This document shows, piece after piece, positions 23,717 to 31,809 of a stretch of DNA of 64,000 nt. The stretch comes from Actinomadura alba. Its GTDB lineage: Bacteria; Actinomycetota; Actinomycetes; Streptosporangiales; Streptosporangiaceae. The translations under genes and the position numbers were made by a program. Positions within the stretch are counted from its first letter, which is position 1, and each line of letters starts with the position of its first letter. Where the stretch lies: assembly GCF_014323705.1 (NCBI RefSeq), contig NZ_JABVEC010000002.1, forward strand, positions 1 through 64,000, given 5' to 3'. Below the pieces are notes generated by a model. It had not been told where the DNA came from and did no database searches. It worked only from the letters and a program-made list of their open reading frames with translations.

Positions 23717-24096
23717 TCGTGGCCGGAGTGGGGCTCCTCGCGTTCGGTGGCCAGAAGCAGCACGTGGAGGACGCGCATTGGGAGCGTTCAGCGGTTCAGA
23801 CGGCCACCGTGGTCGGTCACAACGAGGCCGACTACCGCATCCGGGTGCTGATGGCGGGCGGTGCCGAGCGTGAGTTCGATGTCCCGTTCCCCTCGGAGTA
23901 CCGGATCGAGGAGTCCGTGGACGTGAGGGTCGACGGCAGTTGGGCACGCCTCGCCTGGTACCCCTACGACGCGCTGTGGTGGTACGCGGGCGGGCTGCTG
24001 GTCACCATGCTCGGAGTCACCGTTGCCGTATGCCACCTGTGGTGGCGGCGGGAGTTGCGGAATTGGAAAGGGATCCAGTGCCCTCATTCGCGGTGA
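23680..24096 (+). CDS. DUF3592-like membrane protein
   Basis: About 138 residues from TTG 23680; GTG 23713 is an alternative that overlaps the preceding stop but would trim the first helix. One hydrophobic helix at the start (GIAALAVIVAGVGLLAFGG), a soluble middle (TATVVGHNEADYRIRVLM...EREFDVPFPSEYRIEESVDVRVD) and a second helix near the end (WWYAGGLLVTMLGVTVAVCHLWW) reproduce the DUF3592 layout, in which two helices flank a small beta domain. Function is unknown. The next gene overlaps its end by 19 bases. Confidence 0.5.
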   Translation: MQPGRGIAALAVIVAGVGLLAFGGQKQHVEDAHWERSAVQTATVVGHNEADYRIRVLMAGGAEREFDVPFPSEYRIEESVDVRVDGSWARLAWYPYDALWWYAGGLLVTMLGVTVAVCHLWWRRELRNWKGIQCPHSR

Positions 24097-24416
24097 CGGT
24101 GATGTTCGTCGGGGCCGCGGCCCATGTCTTCCCACTCGGCAAAGGGCCGGGCCGTCGGCTGCTGAGGTTCTCAGCGATCAGACTCTGGTCTCCGCCTGAG
24201 CACGGGTCCGCCGATCTCCTTTCGCCGGACGGGCCGCCAAAGGGGTACCCGGACGACGAGGACCTGGGTCCCCAGGTGGTGGACGGGATCCTTTACGGTC
24301 GGCCGTGCGAAGGCGCGGCCATCACGTTGCGGATCGGCGACGTCTGGCTCATCTCCGATTTCGGGGTCGGGAGCCCGACCGGCGCCGGCTCGAGTCGCCT
24401 TCCATTGGTCGTCTGA
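24078..24416 (+). CDS. Hypothetical protein
   Basis: A 112-residue frame from GTG 24078, with GGAAAGGGA a few bases upstream, overlapping the preceding gene. Segments include LLRFSAIRLWSPPEHGSADLLSPDG, VVDGILYGRPCEGAAITLRIGDVWLISDFGVG. No family is recognised. The last twelve residues have poor codon bias, so the true end could have been altered by recombination. Confidence 0.4.
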   Translation: MPSFAVTVMFVGAAAHVFPLGKGPGRRLLRFSAIRLWSPPEHGSADLLSPDGPPKGYPDDEDLGPQVVDGILYGRPCEGAAITLRIGDVWLISDFGVGSPTGAGSSRLPLVV

Positions 24417-24811
24417 GCCCGAACCACCAGGCTCGGGCGGCCCGCCGGGTGTCGCAAATCGCTCGCGCGATGGGATGGGCGGCGGGGACCCTGAGTTCCA
24501 GCCGAACCGCTGCGGGCCGCCCTCGCCGCGACGGACCGGCGTACCCGCCGTGCCGCCCACCTGACGGGGCTCGCGGCCGGCCGTCTCGACATGGCTCAGA
24601 TGCTGCACGCCGCCCGGCACGATGGCGAACTGCCGACCCGCGTACGGTGCGCTGAGGCGGCGGTGAAGACCGCGATGGAGAGATCTCGCCGTGGGAGCGG
24701 ATGTCGCCGGGTGATGTCGAGACCGGGCCTTCTGCTCCGACCTCTGATGCAGGGCGCCCGCACAGGGCACCTCTACATGGGGCCGAGCCGTCGGCGCGGA
24801 GAGGATGAGTC
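24417..24811. other. Gene-poor stretch, possible decayed coding sequence
   Basis: No gene with a start and ribosome binding site is seen. Around 24515-24650 one plus-strand frame reads LRAALAATDRRTRRAAHLTGLAAGRLDMAQMLH..RHDGELPTRVRCAEAAV, which looks like former coding sequence but opens after a stop and runs into unlikely sequence. I cannot name it. Confidence 0.3.
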
Positions 24812-25198
24812 ATGGGACAGCCAGTGGTGCACTTCGAGATCATCGGGACCGATCCGGCGAAACTTCGCGGCTACTACGGCGACCTGTTCGGGTGGGAGTT
24901 CGCCACGGGCGACGCGGCCACCGAAGCGGTGTCCGAGCCGGGCGACTACGGGTTCGTGCACGGAGGCACGGACGGCGACGTGACCGGGATCCCCGGCGGC
25001 GTCGGCGGTGGCGAGGGGTACGAGCGCCGCGTCCTGTTCTATGTGGGCGTTCCCGACGTCGAGGCCGCGCTCCGGAAGGCCGAGAGCCTCGGCGGAACCC
25101 GCCGGATGGGCCCCGAGCGGGCTCCCGGGGACGATCTCGTGGTCGGGCACTTCACCGACCCGGAGGGCAACCTGATCGGCGTCGCCGGTACCGCGTAG
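24812..25198 (+). CDS. VOC family protein (glyoxalase fold)
   Basis: A 128-residue VOC protein: VVHFEIIGTDPAKLRGYYGDLFGWEF at the start, VLFYVGVPDVEAALRKAESLGG in the middle, and HFTDPEGNLIGVAG at the end. This is the enzyme-like subgroup with His8 as first metal ligand and no clear terminal Glu, usually annotated as glyoxalase or hydroxylase-like and often found beside YciI proteins and ECF41 sigma genes. A YciI gene follows 44 bases later, consistent with co-transcription. Confidence 0.85.
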   Translation: MGQPVVHFEIIGTDPAKLRGYYGDLFGWEFATGDAATEAVSEPGDYGFVHGGTDGDVTGIPGGVGGGEGYERRVLFYVGVPDVEAALRKAESLGGTRRMGPERAPGDDLVVGHFTDPEGNLIGVAGTA

Positions 25199-25241
25199 CC
25201 AACGGTGTCGTAGCCCGGGACGTGAACCATAGGAGGCGGAG

Positions 25242-25637
25242 ATGAAGTACCTGTTCTTGATCTACAGCAACCCGGAGAGCTGGGAGCACCCGATATTCCA
25301 GCGGGATCCGCGGTTCCTCGCCCTGTCGCAGGATGAGCGTGACGAGCTGCTCAGGGATGACGAGGCTCTGTACAAAGAGTTCACCGAATCCGGAGAGCTG
25401 GTCGGCGGCGTTGCCCTGGGCGACCCGATGGACAGCAAGACCGTACGGGTGCGCGACGGTGTTCCGGCGACCACGGACGGGCCCTACATCGAGACCAAGG
25501 AACAGCTGGCGGGTTACTTCGTGTTCGACTGCGACAGCCCGGAACGGGCGGCCGAGATCGCGGCGCGATTCCCCGATGCCCGGTTCGGAGCCGTGGAAGT
25601 GCGCCCGATCATGGACATGTCCGGTCAGGAGATGTGA
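25242..25637 (+). CDS. YciI family protein
   Basis: A 131-residue protein with the YciI/YCII-related fold: MKYLFLIYSN at the N-terminus and the family motif DGPYIETKEQLAGYFVFDCDS in the second half, ending RFGAVEVRPIM. The ribosome binding site is AGGAGG. These proteins carry a conserved His/Asp pair in some members and are often linked with ECF sigma factors or VOC proteins; their biochemical role is unknown. The VOC gene directly upstream is its operon partner. Confidence 0.9.
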   Translation: MKYLFLIYSNPESWEHPIFQRDPRFLALSQDERDELLRDDEALYKEFTESGELVGGVALGDPMDSKTVRVRDGVPATTDGPYIETKEQLAGYFVFDCDSPERAAEIAARFPDARFGAVEVRPIMDMSGQEM

Positions 25638-25718
25638 GCGCCGGCGGCGACCGACGCCTCCGCTCGCCGGGCGGAGGCCGGCCGGTATCCGCTCGCCGAC
25701 TTCGGCTGATCATGCGGC

Positions 25719-26375
25719 TTAGAGCGCCGTTAGGAGCAGGTGTACGGCCAGAGCGGTGATCACCGTGCTGGAGGCCATGGCGGTGACGAGCCGCCCGCGG
25801 CTGCCGGTCAAGGCCCGGCCGAGCAACGCGCCACCGCCGGCCAGCAGCAGTTGCCAGCTGGCGGACGCCGCGAAGGCGGCGAGGACGAACACAGCCTGTT
25901 CCAGGTGGTCCGGAGCCGCCGTGGCCTGGCTGCCGAGCACGAGCGCGGCGAAGTAGATCACGGTGGTGGGGTTCATCATCGTGATCCCCAGCAACCCCAG
26001 GTACGCCCGTGCGGGACTGACCGGTGTCTCGTCGGTACGAGTGGACGTCTGGTGCCCGCGGTGCTGCCTGATCGCCACGATCGCCCCCCGGACGGCCAGC
26101 GCGATGAGGACCAGGGCTGAGCACCAGCGCAACGGGAGCATGATCGGCTGGATCACGGGAGTGAGCGCGGAGCCCCCCAACGCGGCGATCAGCGCGTACA
26201 GCCCGTCGGCGGTGGCGACGCCGAGCGCGGCGAAGGCACCGATCTTCAGAGACGTTCGAGCTGTGAGTGCCACCAGGTACGTCGCGACCGCTCCGACCGG
26301 CATGGCGATGCCATATCCGGCGAGGAGTCCCGCGACCAGGGCGGCGATCACGACCTGGAGAGAGTCGGCCTCCAT
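25719..26375 (-). CDS. LysE/RhtB-family amino-acid exporter
   Basis: A 218-residue membrane protein with six hydrophobic helices: VVIAALVAGLLAGYGIAMPVGAVATYL, IGAFAALGVATADGLYALIAALGG, RWCSALVLIALAVRGAIVAI, AYLGLLGITMMNPTTVIYFAALVLG, AVFVLAAFAASASWQLLLAGGGALLG and VTAMASSTVITALAVHLL. The PVGAV-type motif in helix 1 and MMNPTT in helix 4 are the LysE-superfamily hallmarks. It probably exports an amino acid or small cationic metabolite. No neighbouring regulator is evident. Confidence 0.88.
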   Translation of the reverse strand: MEADSLQVVIAALVAGLLAGYGIAMPVGAVATYLVALTARTSLKIGAFAALGVATADGLYALIAALGGSALTPVIQPIMLPLRWCSALVLIALAVRGAIVAIRQHRGHQTSTRTDETPVSPARAYLGLLGITMMNPTTVIYFAALVLGSQATAAPDHLEQAVFVLAAFAASASWQLLLAGGGALLGRALTGSRGRLVTAMASSTVITALAVHLLLTAL

Positions 26376-26526
26376 GGTCGGCCGGGCTGCTGCTGGACCC
26401 GCACCGGTCGAACGGCGTCGGCCAGCGGCAGGAAGGCGATGGTCGTGGTCATGGGCAGAGCCTGTGTGCCGCGAGGTCGTCTGGGCAACTCATTTTCGAG
26501 CTCGCGCGAACGACTAAATCGCGGTA

Positions 26527-27135
26527 CTAAAGGGCATTGCGGTGCCGGCGCCTCCAGTACGCGATGGTGAGCGTTCCCAGCAGCGGCCCCCACAGCAGCA
26601 GCGGCGCGTAGGCCACGACGGCCAGCACGCCCTGCCAGTCGTCGAAGTTGAGCGGGAAGTTCGCGGCGAGAGGTTCGCCTTGGATGGTGTGCCCGAGTGC
26701 GGCGTTGACCGCTGCGAGGGTGCACATCAACGTCAGTACGGCGGCGCCGGCGGCGGCCGGGACGACGGCCGCGAGCACCGGTACCCTCCGCCCGCGCAGC
26801 CCCGGGATCCAGCGTGGGAACACCTCTCCCCACGTGGCGATCAGTCCCACGGCAGCGAACGCCAGCAGTTCGGAGCCGACCGACAGCAGCACCACGTACA
26901 GCTCCATCGGCAGCCATGCCGGAAGCCGTCCGGCTCCCGGCTCACCGTGGACCACGATCGGCGCGTGGAAGGTGACCACCGCGACCCGCCAGATGCCGGC
27001 CGGCAGCACGGTGAACGGGATGGCGAAGGCGGCGATCCGCGCCCACCGGGGAACCTCGGCGGCGGGGGCGTGCGCGGCCGTCCAGGCGGCGCGTACCCGC
27101 CCGCTCGTGGCTGGTGCTTCGGTGAGGGTTGACAT
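26527..27135 (-). CDS. Hypothetical four-helix membrane protein
   Basis: A 202-residue protein with an N-terminal cytoplasmic stretch and four hydrophobic helices (IAAFAIPFTVLPAGIWRVAVV, LYVVLLSVGSELLAFAAVGLIATWG, VPVLAAVVPAAAGAAVLTLMCTLAAV, GVLAVVAYAPLLLWGPLLGTLTIAYWRRR). I know no name for it; comparable proteins in actinomycetes are uncharacterised. It stands alone, on the same strand as the LysE gene but 150 bases apart. Confidence 0.75.
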   Translation of the reverse strand: MSTLTEAPATSGRVRAAWTAAHAPAAEVPRWARIAAFAIPFTVLPAGIWRVAVVTFHAPIVVHGEPGAGRLPAWLPMELYVVLLSVGSELLAFAAVGLIATWGEVFPRWIPGLRGRRVPVLAAVVPAAAGAAVLTLMCTLAAVNAALGHTIQGEPLAANFPLNFDDWQGVLAVVAYAPLLLWGPLLGTLTIAYWRRRHRNAL

Positions 27136-27375
27136 GCGCGATCCTCCGGTCCGGCGACGGCGGGCATCGCTTGCCCGCCCCGTTGCGAAGATCGCAGCCG
27201 CCCGGGGTCGTCCTCATCGCCCGCCGGACGGAACCGCGTCCCCCGCACGGGGGGCTTCGCGGCGTCTGGACACCGAGAGTCGGTCTCAGGCCTTCCTACC
27301 GCCGTGGTTCCGCCGGAGGTTCGATCTGGTCGGCCACGCACACCAGGGCACGTGGCTTCGGTGACCTGTCAGTGG
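27136..27375. other. Gene-free stretch
   Basis: The stretch holds the promoter region of the minus-strand membrane protein and the 3' flank of the DedA gene. I see no gene, terminator or repeat. Confidence 0.4.
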
Positions 27376-28068
27376 TCATCGTCGGCTGTGGGAGCCGTTC
27401 TCCTTCTGCCGGCTGTTCGCGGCATGCTTGCCGCGTGAGCCGGAGCCACCGCTCTTGCGGGCTCGCAGCATTTCGAAGGCGATGGGCAGCACGGAGATGA
27501 GGACGATGGCGATCAGGATCATCTCGATGTGACCCTTGACGAACTCGATCTGACCGAGGAAGTAACCGAGCAGGGTCACCCCGGCGCCCCACAGGGTGCC
27601 GCCGATGACGTTGTAGATGACGAAGGTCTTGTAGTGCATGTGGCTCACCCCGGCGATGATCGGGGTGAACGTGCGAACGATCGGAACGAAGCGCGCCAGC
27701 ACGATCGAACGGGGCCCGTACTTCTCGAAGAACTCATGGGCCTTCTCGACGTTCTCCTGCTTGAAGAACCTCGAGTTGGGACGGCGGAACAGGGCGGGGC
27801 CGACCTTGCGGCCGAACATGTACCCGACCTGGTCGCCAGCGATCGCGGCGATGACGATCAGCACGCACACCAGCCACAACGGCTGGGTGAGGTACTCCCC
27901 GCCCGCGACCAGCAGCCCGGTGGTGAACAGGAGCGAGTCGCCGGGCAGGAAGAATCCGATGAGCAGCCCCGACTCGGCGAAGACGATCACCAGAATGCCG
28001 ATCAGGCCGAAGGTGGAGATCAGGTAGTTCGGGTCGAGCCACTGAGGGCCGAGGGCGAGGGTCGTCAC
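27376..28068 (-). CDS. DedA family membrane protein
   Basis: A 230-residue DedA/SNARE-associated family protein. I take GTG 28068 (TTLALGPQWLDPNYL...), because longer versions add an arginine-rich segment without family support. Diagnostic segments are FAESGLLIGFFLPGDSLLF, GDQVGYMFGRKVGPALF, FFEKYGPRSIVLARFVPIVRTFTPIIAGVSHM and GGTLWGAGVTLLGYFLGQ. DedA proteins act in lipid scrambling (C55-P recycling) and membrane homeostasis; the conserved Glu and Arg of the family are present. The C-terminal tail is basic (RKSGGSGSRGKHAANSRQ). Confidence 0.92.
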   Translation of the reverse strand: MTTLALGPQWLDPNYLISTFGLIGILVIVFAESGLLIGFFLPGDSLLFTTGLLVAGGEYLTQPLWLVCVLIVIAAIAGDQVGYMFGRKVGPALFRRPNSRFFKQENVEKAHEFFEKYGPRSIVLARFVPIVRTFTPIIAGVSHMHYKTFVIYNVIGGTLWGAGVTLLGYFLGQIEFVKGHIEMILIAIVLISVLPIAFEMLRARKSGGSGSRGKHAANSRQKENGSHSRR

Positions 28069-28294
28069 TGGCAGGTGCTCCTGGGTCGGGGGCGAGACTG
28101 CGGCAGGCCGGTCGACGGCCGCTACGCGATGGCTCCGGCGTCTGAGGACCAGTATCCCGTAGACGTGCCAAGGGCGGACACGCCGTGAATAAAAGATCAG
28201 AACTCGTGCGGCCGCAGGGGCCGTCGGCCCCGTTCCCAACGGTCTCCGCCGATGCGCGTGGCTGCGGCGACATGCCCTGCGGTGAGGCGATGAA

Positions 28295-28597
28295 GTGACC
28301 GTCGCCGTCCTGGCGCTGACCACCGCGGCGATCACCCGTGCGGTCGTGGCCCGGCCCGTGATCGCGACGGACGACGACTCGCTGGCCGCCGATGACGCGC
28401 TGCGTGCGGACGAAGCCCATAAGCTGCTCCTGCCGCTGCCCATCGCACCTGCGATGATCTTCATGGTGGGCTCCACGGCCAGTCCGGCACTGACCTGGGT
28501 CTTCCTTGGATACTCGGTGGCATTCGCGATCGCCTATGGCGTCGTCGGCAGTGCCCGGACGCAGACCCGGACGGGCTCGGAGGAACCGGCAGGATGA
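28295..28597 (+). CDS. Small membrane protein coupled to GntR regulator
   Basis: A 100-residue protein from GTG 28295. A hydrophobic N-terminus (VAVLALTTAAITRAVVA) is followed by an acidic loop (DDDSLAADDALRADEAHK) and two helices (LLLPLPIAPAMIFMVG, WVFLGYSVAFAIAYGVVG). Its stop overlaps the GntR start (ATGA). Proteins of similar layout, usually longer, precede YtrA-type GntR genes in actinomycetes, so this may be the C-terminal part of such a membrane protein; an in-frame stop lies only four codons upstream of the start. Confidence 0.55.
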   Translation: MTVAVLALTTAAITRAVVARPVIATDDDSLAADDALRADEAHKLLLPLPIAPAMIFMVGSTASPALTWVFLGYSVAFAIAYGVVGSARTQTRTGSEEPAG

Positions 28598-28956
28598 GCA
28601 GCATCGTCGTCGTCGACACCACATCTCCCGTTCCGCCCTACGAGCAGGTCCGCTCGCAGCTCGCGGAACAGATCAACGACGGCAGGCTGCCCGTCGGCAC
28701 CAAGCTGCCCACGGTGCGGAAGTTCGCCGCCGACCTCGGGATAGCGCCGAACACCGTCGCGCGGGCCTACCGGGAGCTCGAGGCCGCGAAGCTCCTCGAG
28801 ACCCGCGGCCGCGGGGGCACGTTCGTCGGGGCCCAGGGCGACCGCAGCCGGACCCGAGCGGCGGAGGCGGCGGCCGAGTACGTCCGCGCCGTCGACGGCC
28901 TCGGCATCGCCCGGAAGGAAGCACTCGACATCGTCCGTGCGGCACTGGAAGGTTGA
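28594..28956 (+). CDS. GntR-family regulator, YtrA subfamily
   Basis: A 120-residue protein: PPYEQVRSQLAEQINDGRLPVGTKLPTVRKFAADLGIAPNTVARAYRELEAAKLLETRGRGGTFV is the GntR winged helix, followed by a short helical dimerisation tail (~40 residues). The short C-terminus defines YtrA-type regulators, which usually control neighbouring ABC or membrane genes. The four-base overlap with the preceding small membrane gene suggests they are co-transcribed. The next gene (PP2C-like) starts 48 bases later. Confidence 0.92.
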   Translation: MSSIVVVDTTSPVPPYEQVRSQLAEQINDGRLPVGTKLPTVRKFAADLGIAPNTVARAYRELEAAKLLETRGRGGTFVGAQGDRSRTRAAEAAAEYVRAVDGLGIARKEALDIVRAALEG

Positions 28957-29003
28957 CCGCCACGCCGCCGAGGGGGCGGCCGGTCGCCCGGCAGGATGGG
29001 CTC

Positions 29004-29792
29004 GTGGAGATCATCTACGCGACGCGGGCGGCGCCCGGGCTGGGGAACGAGGACTACGTCGTCGCGGGTCCGGACTGGGTGCTGGTGCTCGACGGCGCCA
29101 CCGCCGCGCCCGGCGTGGACAGCGGCTGCGTGCACACGGTCGGCTGGCTCGTGCGCAATCTCGCGGGGGCCCTCGCTCAGGGGCTGACGACCGAGCCCGA
29201 CGCCGATCTGCGGGAGCTGGCCGCTACCGCGATCAAGAAGACCTGCGAGGCCCATGGCGGCGGCTGCGACCTGGCGAACCCCGACAGCCCCTCGGCGACG
29301 CTCACGATCCTGCGGTGCGGTGCCGCCGAGGTCGACTGGCTGGTGCTCGCCGACTCACCGCTGGTGCTCGACGTGGACGGGCGGATCGAGGTCGTCGCCG
29401 ACGACCGGGTCGCCCGCCTGCCGAGCTACACCCTTGAGGCCGTACGGGCGGCGCGCAATGACCCGAACGGCTTCTGGGTCGCCGGGAACAGCCCGGAGGC
29501 GGCGTACGAGGCGGTCACGGGCGCGCTGCCCGTGGCGAGGGTACGGCGCGCCGGTCTCTTCACCGACGGAGCGTCCCGCCTCGTCGAACTGTTCGGCCGG
29601 CTGGACTGGCGCGGCCTTCTCGATGAGCTGGAAGGCCTCGGCCCGGTCGAGCTGATCAGACGTACGCGAGCGGCCGAGCGGGCCGAGATCGAGGCGGGCC
29701 GGCGCTGGAAGCGCGGCAAGCCGCACGATGACGCGACTGCGGCCCTGGTGACCTTCGCGCACGGCCCTGCCGCCCCTCTCCACCTGTCGTGA
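29004..29792 (+). CDS. PP2C-like protein phosphatase
   Basis: A 262-residue protein from GTG 29004. NEDYVVAGPDWVLVLDGAT gives the first metal-binding Asp of PP2C phosphatases. SATLTILRCGAAEVDWLVLADSPLVLDVDG is the second core pair of strands, GLFTDGASRLVELF contains the third Asp, and KPHDDATAALVTF is the final metal-site motif (DD.T). The layout is that of short, single-domain actinobacterial PP2C-domain proteins. The partner kinase is not in this window. It is the last gene before the tRNA-Thr. Confidence 0.78.
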   Translation: MEIIYATRAAPGLGNEDYVVAGPDWVLVLDGATAAPGVDSGCVHTVGWLVRNLAGALAQGLTTEPDADLRELAATAIKKTCEAHGGGCDLANPDSPSATLTILRCGAAEVDWLVLADSPLVLDVDGRIEVVADDRVARLPSYTLEAVRAARNDPNGFWVAGNSPEAAYEAVTGALPVARVRRAGLFTDGASRLVELFGRLDWRGLLDELEGLGPVELIRRTRAAERAEIEAGRRWKRGKPHDDATAALVTFAHGPAAPLHLS

Positions 29793-29872
29793 TCATGCAG
29801 TGCGGCCGGGCGCGAATTCGATTTCGCGCGTGGCCCGGCTCCGTGTATGGTTGCCTCGCGCGCACGTCGCAA

Positions 29873-29945
29873 GCCCCTTTAGCTCAGTCGGCAGAGCGTC
29901 TCCATGGTAAGGAGAAGGTCTACGGTTCGATTCCGTAAAGGGGCT
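29873..29945 (+). tRNA. tRNA-Thr (GGT)
   Basis: Acceptor GCCCCTT pairs with AAGGGGC; anticodon stem TCTCC/GGAGA holds loop ATGGTAA, so the anticodon is GGT; T-arm is TACGG-TTCGATT-CCGTA; discriminator is T. CCA is not encoded. It lies in the same position as in other actinomycetes, ahead of tRNA-Met and rpmG. Confidence 0.95.
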
Positions 29946-30491
29946 CCGTTCATTCAGAGGCCGTACCCCCGCCGGGGTGACGGCCTCTTTCCGTTCGCGG
30001 CCCCGGCCGGCGATCCCAGACCGAGCCTGACCCGGCTCGGACAGAGCCGGACACAACATGAACCTTTCCCCGCCGCCGTGCGTACCTCCTGATGTCGCCC
30101 CCAAGGGCGACGCGGAGAGGTAACAGGTCCGGACGCCCGCGGGTCGGCCCCGCTGACACCGCCCGCGGGCTCCGGACCCTCACTGCTCGTCAAGATCAAC
30201 GTCGACCTGGCGCCTCGGCCGGCGCAGCGGTTCGACGTCCAGGCCATCCCCACCCTCATGGTGATCCACCGCGGAAAGATGATCACTCCGGCCCCCGGGG
30301 CCGAGGCGTCGGCCGAGGACGTCTCCGGGTGCGGTATTCTTGCCTGTCGATGGCAATAGCCGTCGATCGCGTGACCGCCCCATGGCATGGGGTGGCTGCG
30401 TGGGGAGCCTTCTAGGCGCTGCCGAGGCTGTGAACCGCGAACTGGTCGGCACGAAGCCGGGAATTCCCGGTCGCGCCGGGAAGGATGCCAA

Positions 30492-30568
30492 GGCGGAGTA
30501 GCTCAGTCAGGCAGAGCAAGCGGCTCATAATCGCTGTGTCGCCGGTTCAAGTCCGGCCTCCGCTACCA
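30492..30568 (+). tRNA. tRNA-Met (CAT), elongator type
   Basis: Acceptor GGCGGAG pairs with CTCCGCT (last pair G-T); D-arm is GCTC..GAGC; anticodon loop is CTCATAA; T-arm is GCCGG-TTCAAGT-CCGGC; discriminator A, and genomic CCA is present at 30566-30568. Position 1-72 is not an initiator-type C-A mismatch, so this is the elongator tRNA. Confidence 0.92.
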
Positions 30569-30636
30569 CCTCGTCGTTCCACCCCCGGTGGGCCGGCAAG
30601 GTTGTCCATGTCCCTAGCCCAGAAAGGCACTCCATC

Positions 30637-30801
30637 GTGGCTGCCACTGACGTCCGGCCGAAGATCACGCTGGCCTGCCAGGAGTGCAAGCACCGCAACT
30701 ACATCACGCGGAAGAACCGGCGCAATGACCCGGACCGCTTGGAGCTCAAGAAGTACTGCCCGAACTGCCGTACTCACCGAGCCCACCGGGAAACCCGCTA
30801 A
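30637..30801 (+). CDS. rpmG: 50S ribosomal protein L33
   Basis: A 54-residue protein starting with GTG ([19 protein letters not shown]...), too short to stand out by length but unmistakable: CQEC and CPNC are the two zinc-ribbon halves, with [20 protein letters not shown] between. This is the zinc-binding (C+) form of L33. An AGAAAGG site precedes it. It follows tRNA-Met and precedes the hadA-like gene, the standard actinobacterial order, and is followed by a hairpin. Confidence 0.95.
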   Translation: MAATDVRPKITLACQECKHRNYITRKNRRNDPDRLELKKYCPNCRTHRAHRETR

Positions 30802-30819
30802 AGCTTGCTTTGACGCATC

Positions 30820-30855
30820 CAGCCCGTACTCGCGCACACCTGCGAGGACGGGCTG
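30820..30855 (+). terminator. Hairpin terminator after rpmG
   Basis: Arms 30820-30833 (CAGCCCGTACTCGC) and 30842-30855 pair with one mismatch around an eight-base loop, 19 bases after the rpmG stop. Confidence 0.65.
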
Positions 30856-30909
30856 AACGTCGTTCTGTTACGGTCGCGCGCAGAAGCCTTTGGAGTAGGG
30901 ACGGACTGC

Positions 30910-31347
30910 ATGGCACTCAACCGTGATTTCATCGGGCGTACCTTCCCCCCGAGCGAGCCCTACGAGGTCAGCCGGGTCAAGATCCGGGAGTTCGCGAACG
31001 CCATCGGCGACTCGAACCCGGTCTACCGCGACCCCGAGGCCGCGAAGGCCGAGGGCCATCCCGACGTGATCGCCCCGCCGACCTTCCCCATCGTGATCTC
31101 TCTCGGCGGCTCGGCGCTGGCCGACCCCGAGCTCGGCCTGAACTACGCGATGGTGGTGCACGGCCAGCAGAGCTTCGCCTACACGCGTCCGGTGCACGCG
31201 GGGGACGTCCTCGTCTGCGAGGCGACCATCACCGACATCCGGTCGGCCGGCCGCAACGAGCGGATGGATGTCACGACGGAGATCAAGACCGTCGAGGGCG
31301 AGCTGGTCTGCACCGCGCACAACACGCTCGTCGAGCGCCCGGCCTAA
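30910..31347 (+). CDS. MaoC-like dehydratase subunit, HadA-type
   Basis: A 145-residue hot-dog-fold protein, RTFPPSEPYEVSRVKIREFANAIGDSNPVY at the N-terminus. In the place of the catalytic D...H dyad it has GDSNPVYRD, with Tyr for the His, as in mycobacterial HadA, the substrate-binding, non-catalytic partner of HadB. The gene is 12 bases ahead of the catalytic HadB-type gene and follows rpmG, exactly as Rv0635-Rv0636. It should form the (3R)-hydroxyacyl-ACP dehydratase of fatty-acid elongation; without mycolic acids its role would be general FAS-II or a related dehydration. Confidence 0.9.
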   Translation: MALNRDFIGRTFPPSEPYEVSRVKIREFANAIGDSNPVYRDPEAAKAEGHPDVIAPPTFPIVISLGGSALADPELGLNYAMVVHGQQSFAYTRPVHAGDVLVCEATITDIRSAGRNERMDVTTEIKTVEGELVCTAHNTLVERPA

Positions 31348-31359
31348 GGAGATCCGTCG

Positions 31360-31785
31360 ATGACCGCCAAGGTGAACTACGACGACGTCGAGGTCGGCAC
31401 CGAGATCCCCGCGCAGACCTATCCGGTCTCCCGGCTCAACCTGGTGATGTACGCGGGCGCCTCCGGTGACTTCAACCCGATCCACTGGAACGAGCGGTTC
31501 GCGAAGTCGGTGGGCCTGCCCGACGTGATCGCGCACGGGATGTTCACGATGGCCGAGGCCGGCCGCTACGTCACGGACTGGCTCGGCGACCCCGGTGCCG
31601 TCATCGACTACGGCGTGCGGTTCTCCTCGCCGATCGTGGTGAGTGACGAGGAGGGTGCGACGCTCGTGGTCAGCGGCAAGGTCGAGGAGAAGCTCGACGA
31701 CAACCGGGTCGTCGTGGCGCTCACCGCCCGTTCGGCCGGGCAGAAGGTGCTCACCCGCGCCAGGGCCACCGTCCGCCTCGCCTGA
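31360..31785 (+). CDS. MaoC-like dehydratase catalytic subunit, HadB-type
   Basis: A 141-residue protein, MTAKVNYDDVEVGTEIPAQTYPV, with the hydratase-2 motif ASGDFNPIHWNE holding Asp37 and His42, the catalytic dyad of MaoC/HadB proteins, and GLPDVIAHGMFTM. It is coupled to the HadA-type gene (GGAGA site, 12-base gap). Together they form a heterodimeric hydroxyacyl-thioester dehydratase. The murB gene follows after 24 bases on the same strand and probably in the same transcript. Confidence 0.93.
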   Translation: MTAKVNYDDVEVGTEIPAQTYPVSRLNLVMYAGASGDFNPIHWNERFAKSVGLPDVIAHGMFTMAEAGRYVTDWLGDPGAVIDYGVRFSSPIVVSDEEGATLVVSGKVEEKLDDNRVVVALTARSAGQKVLTRARATVRLA

Positions 31786-31809
31786 TGTCGCTCGAGTCGG
31801 TGACCGCGC

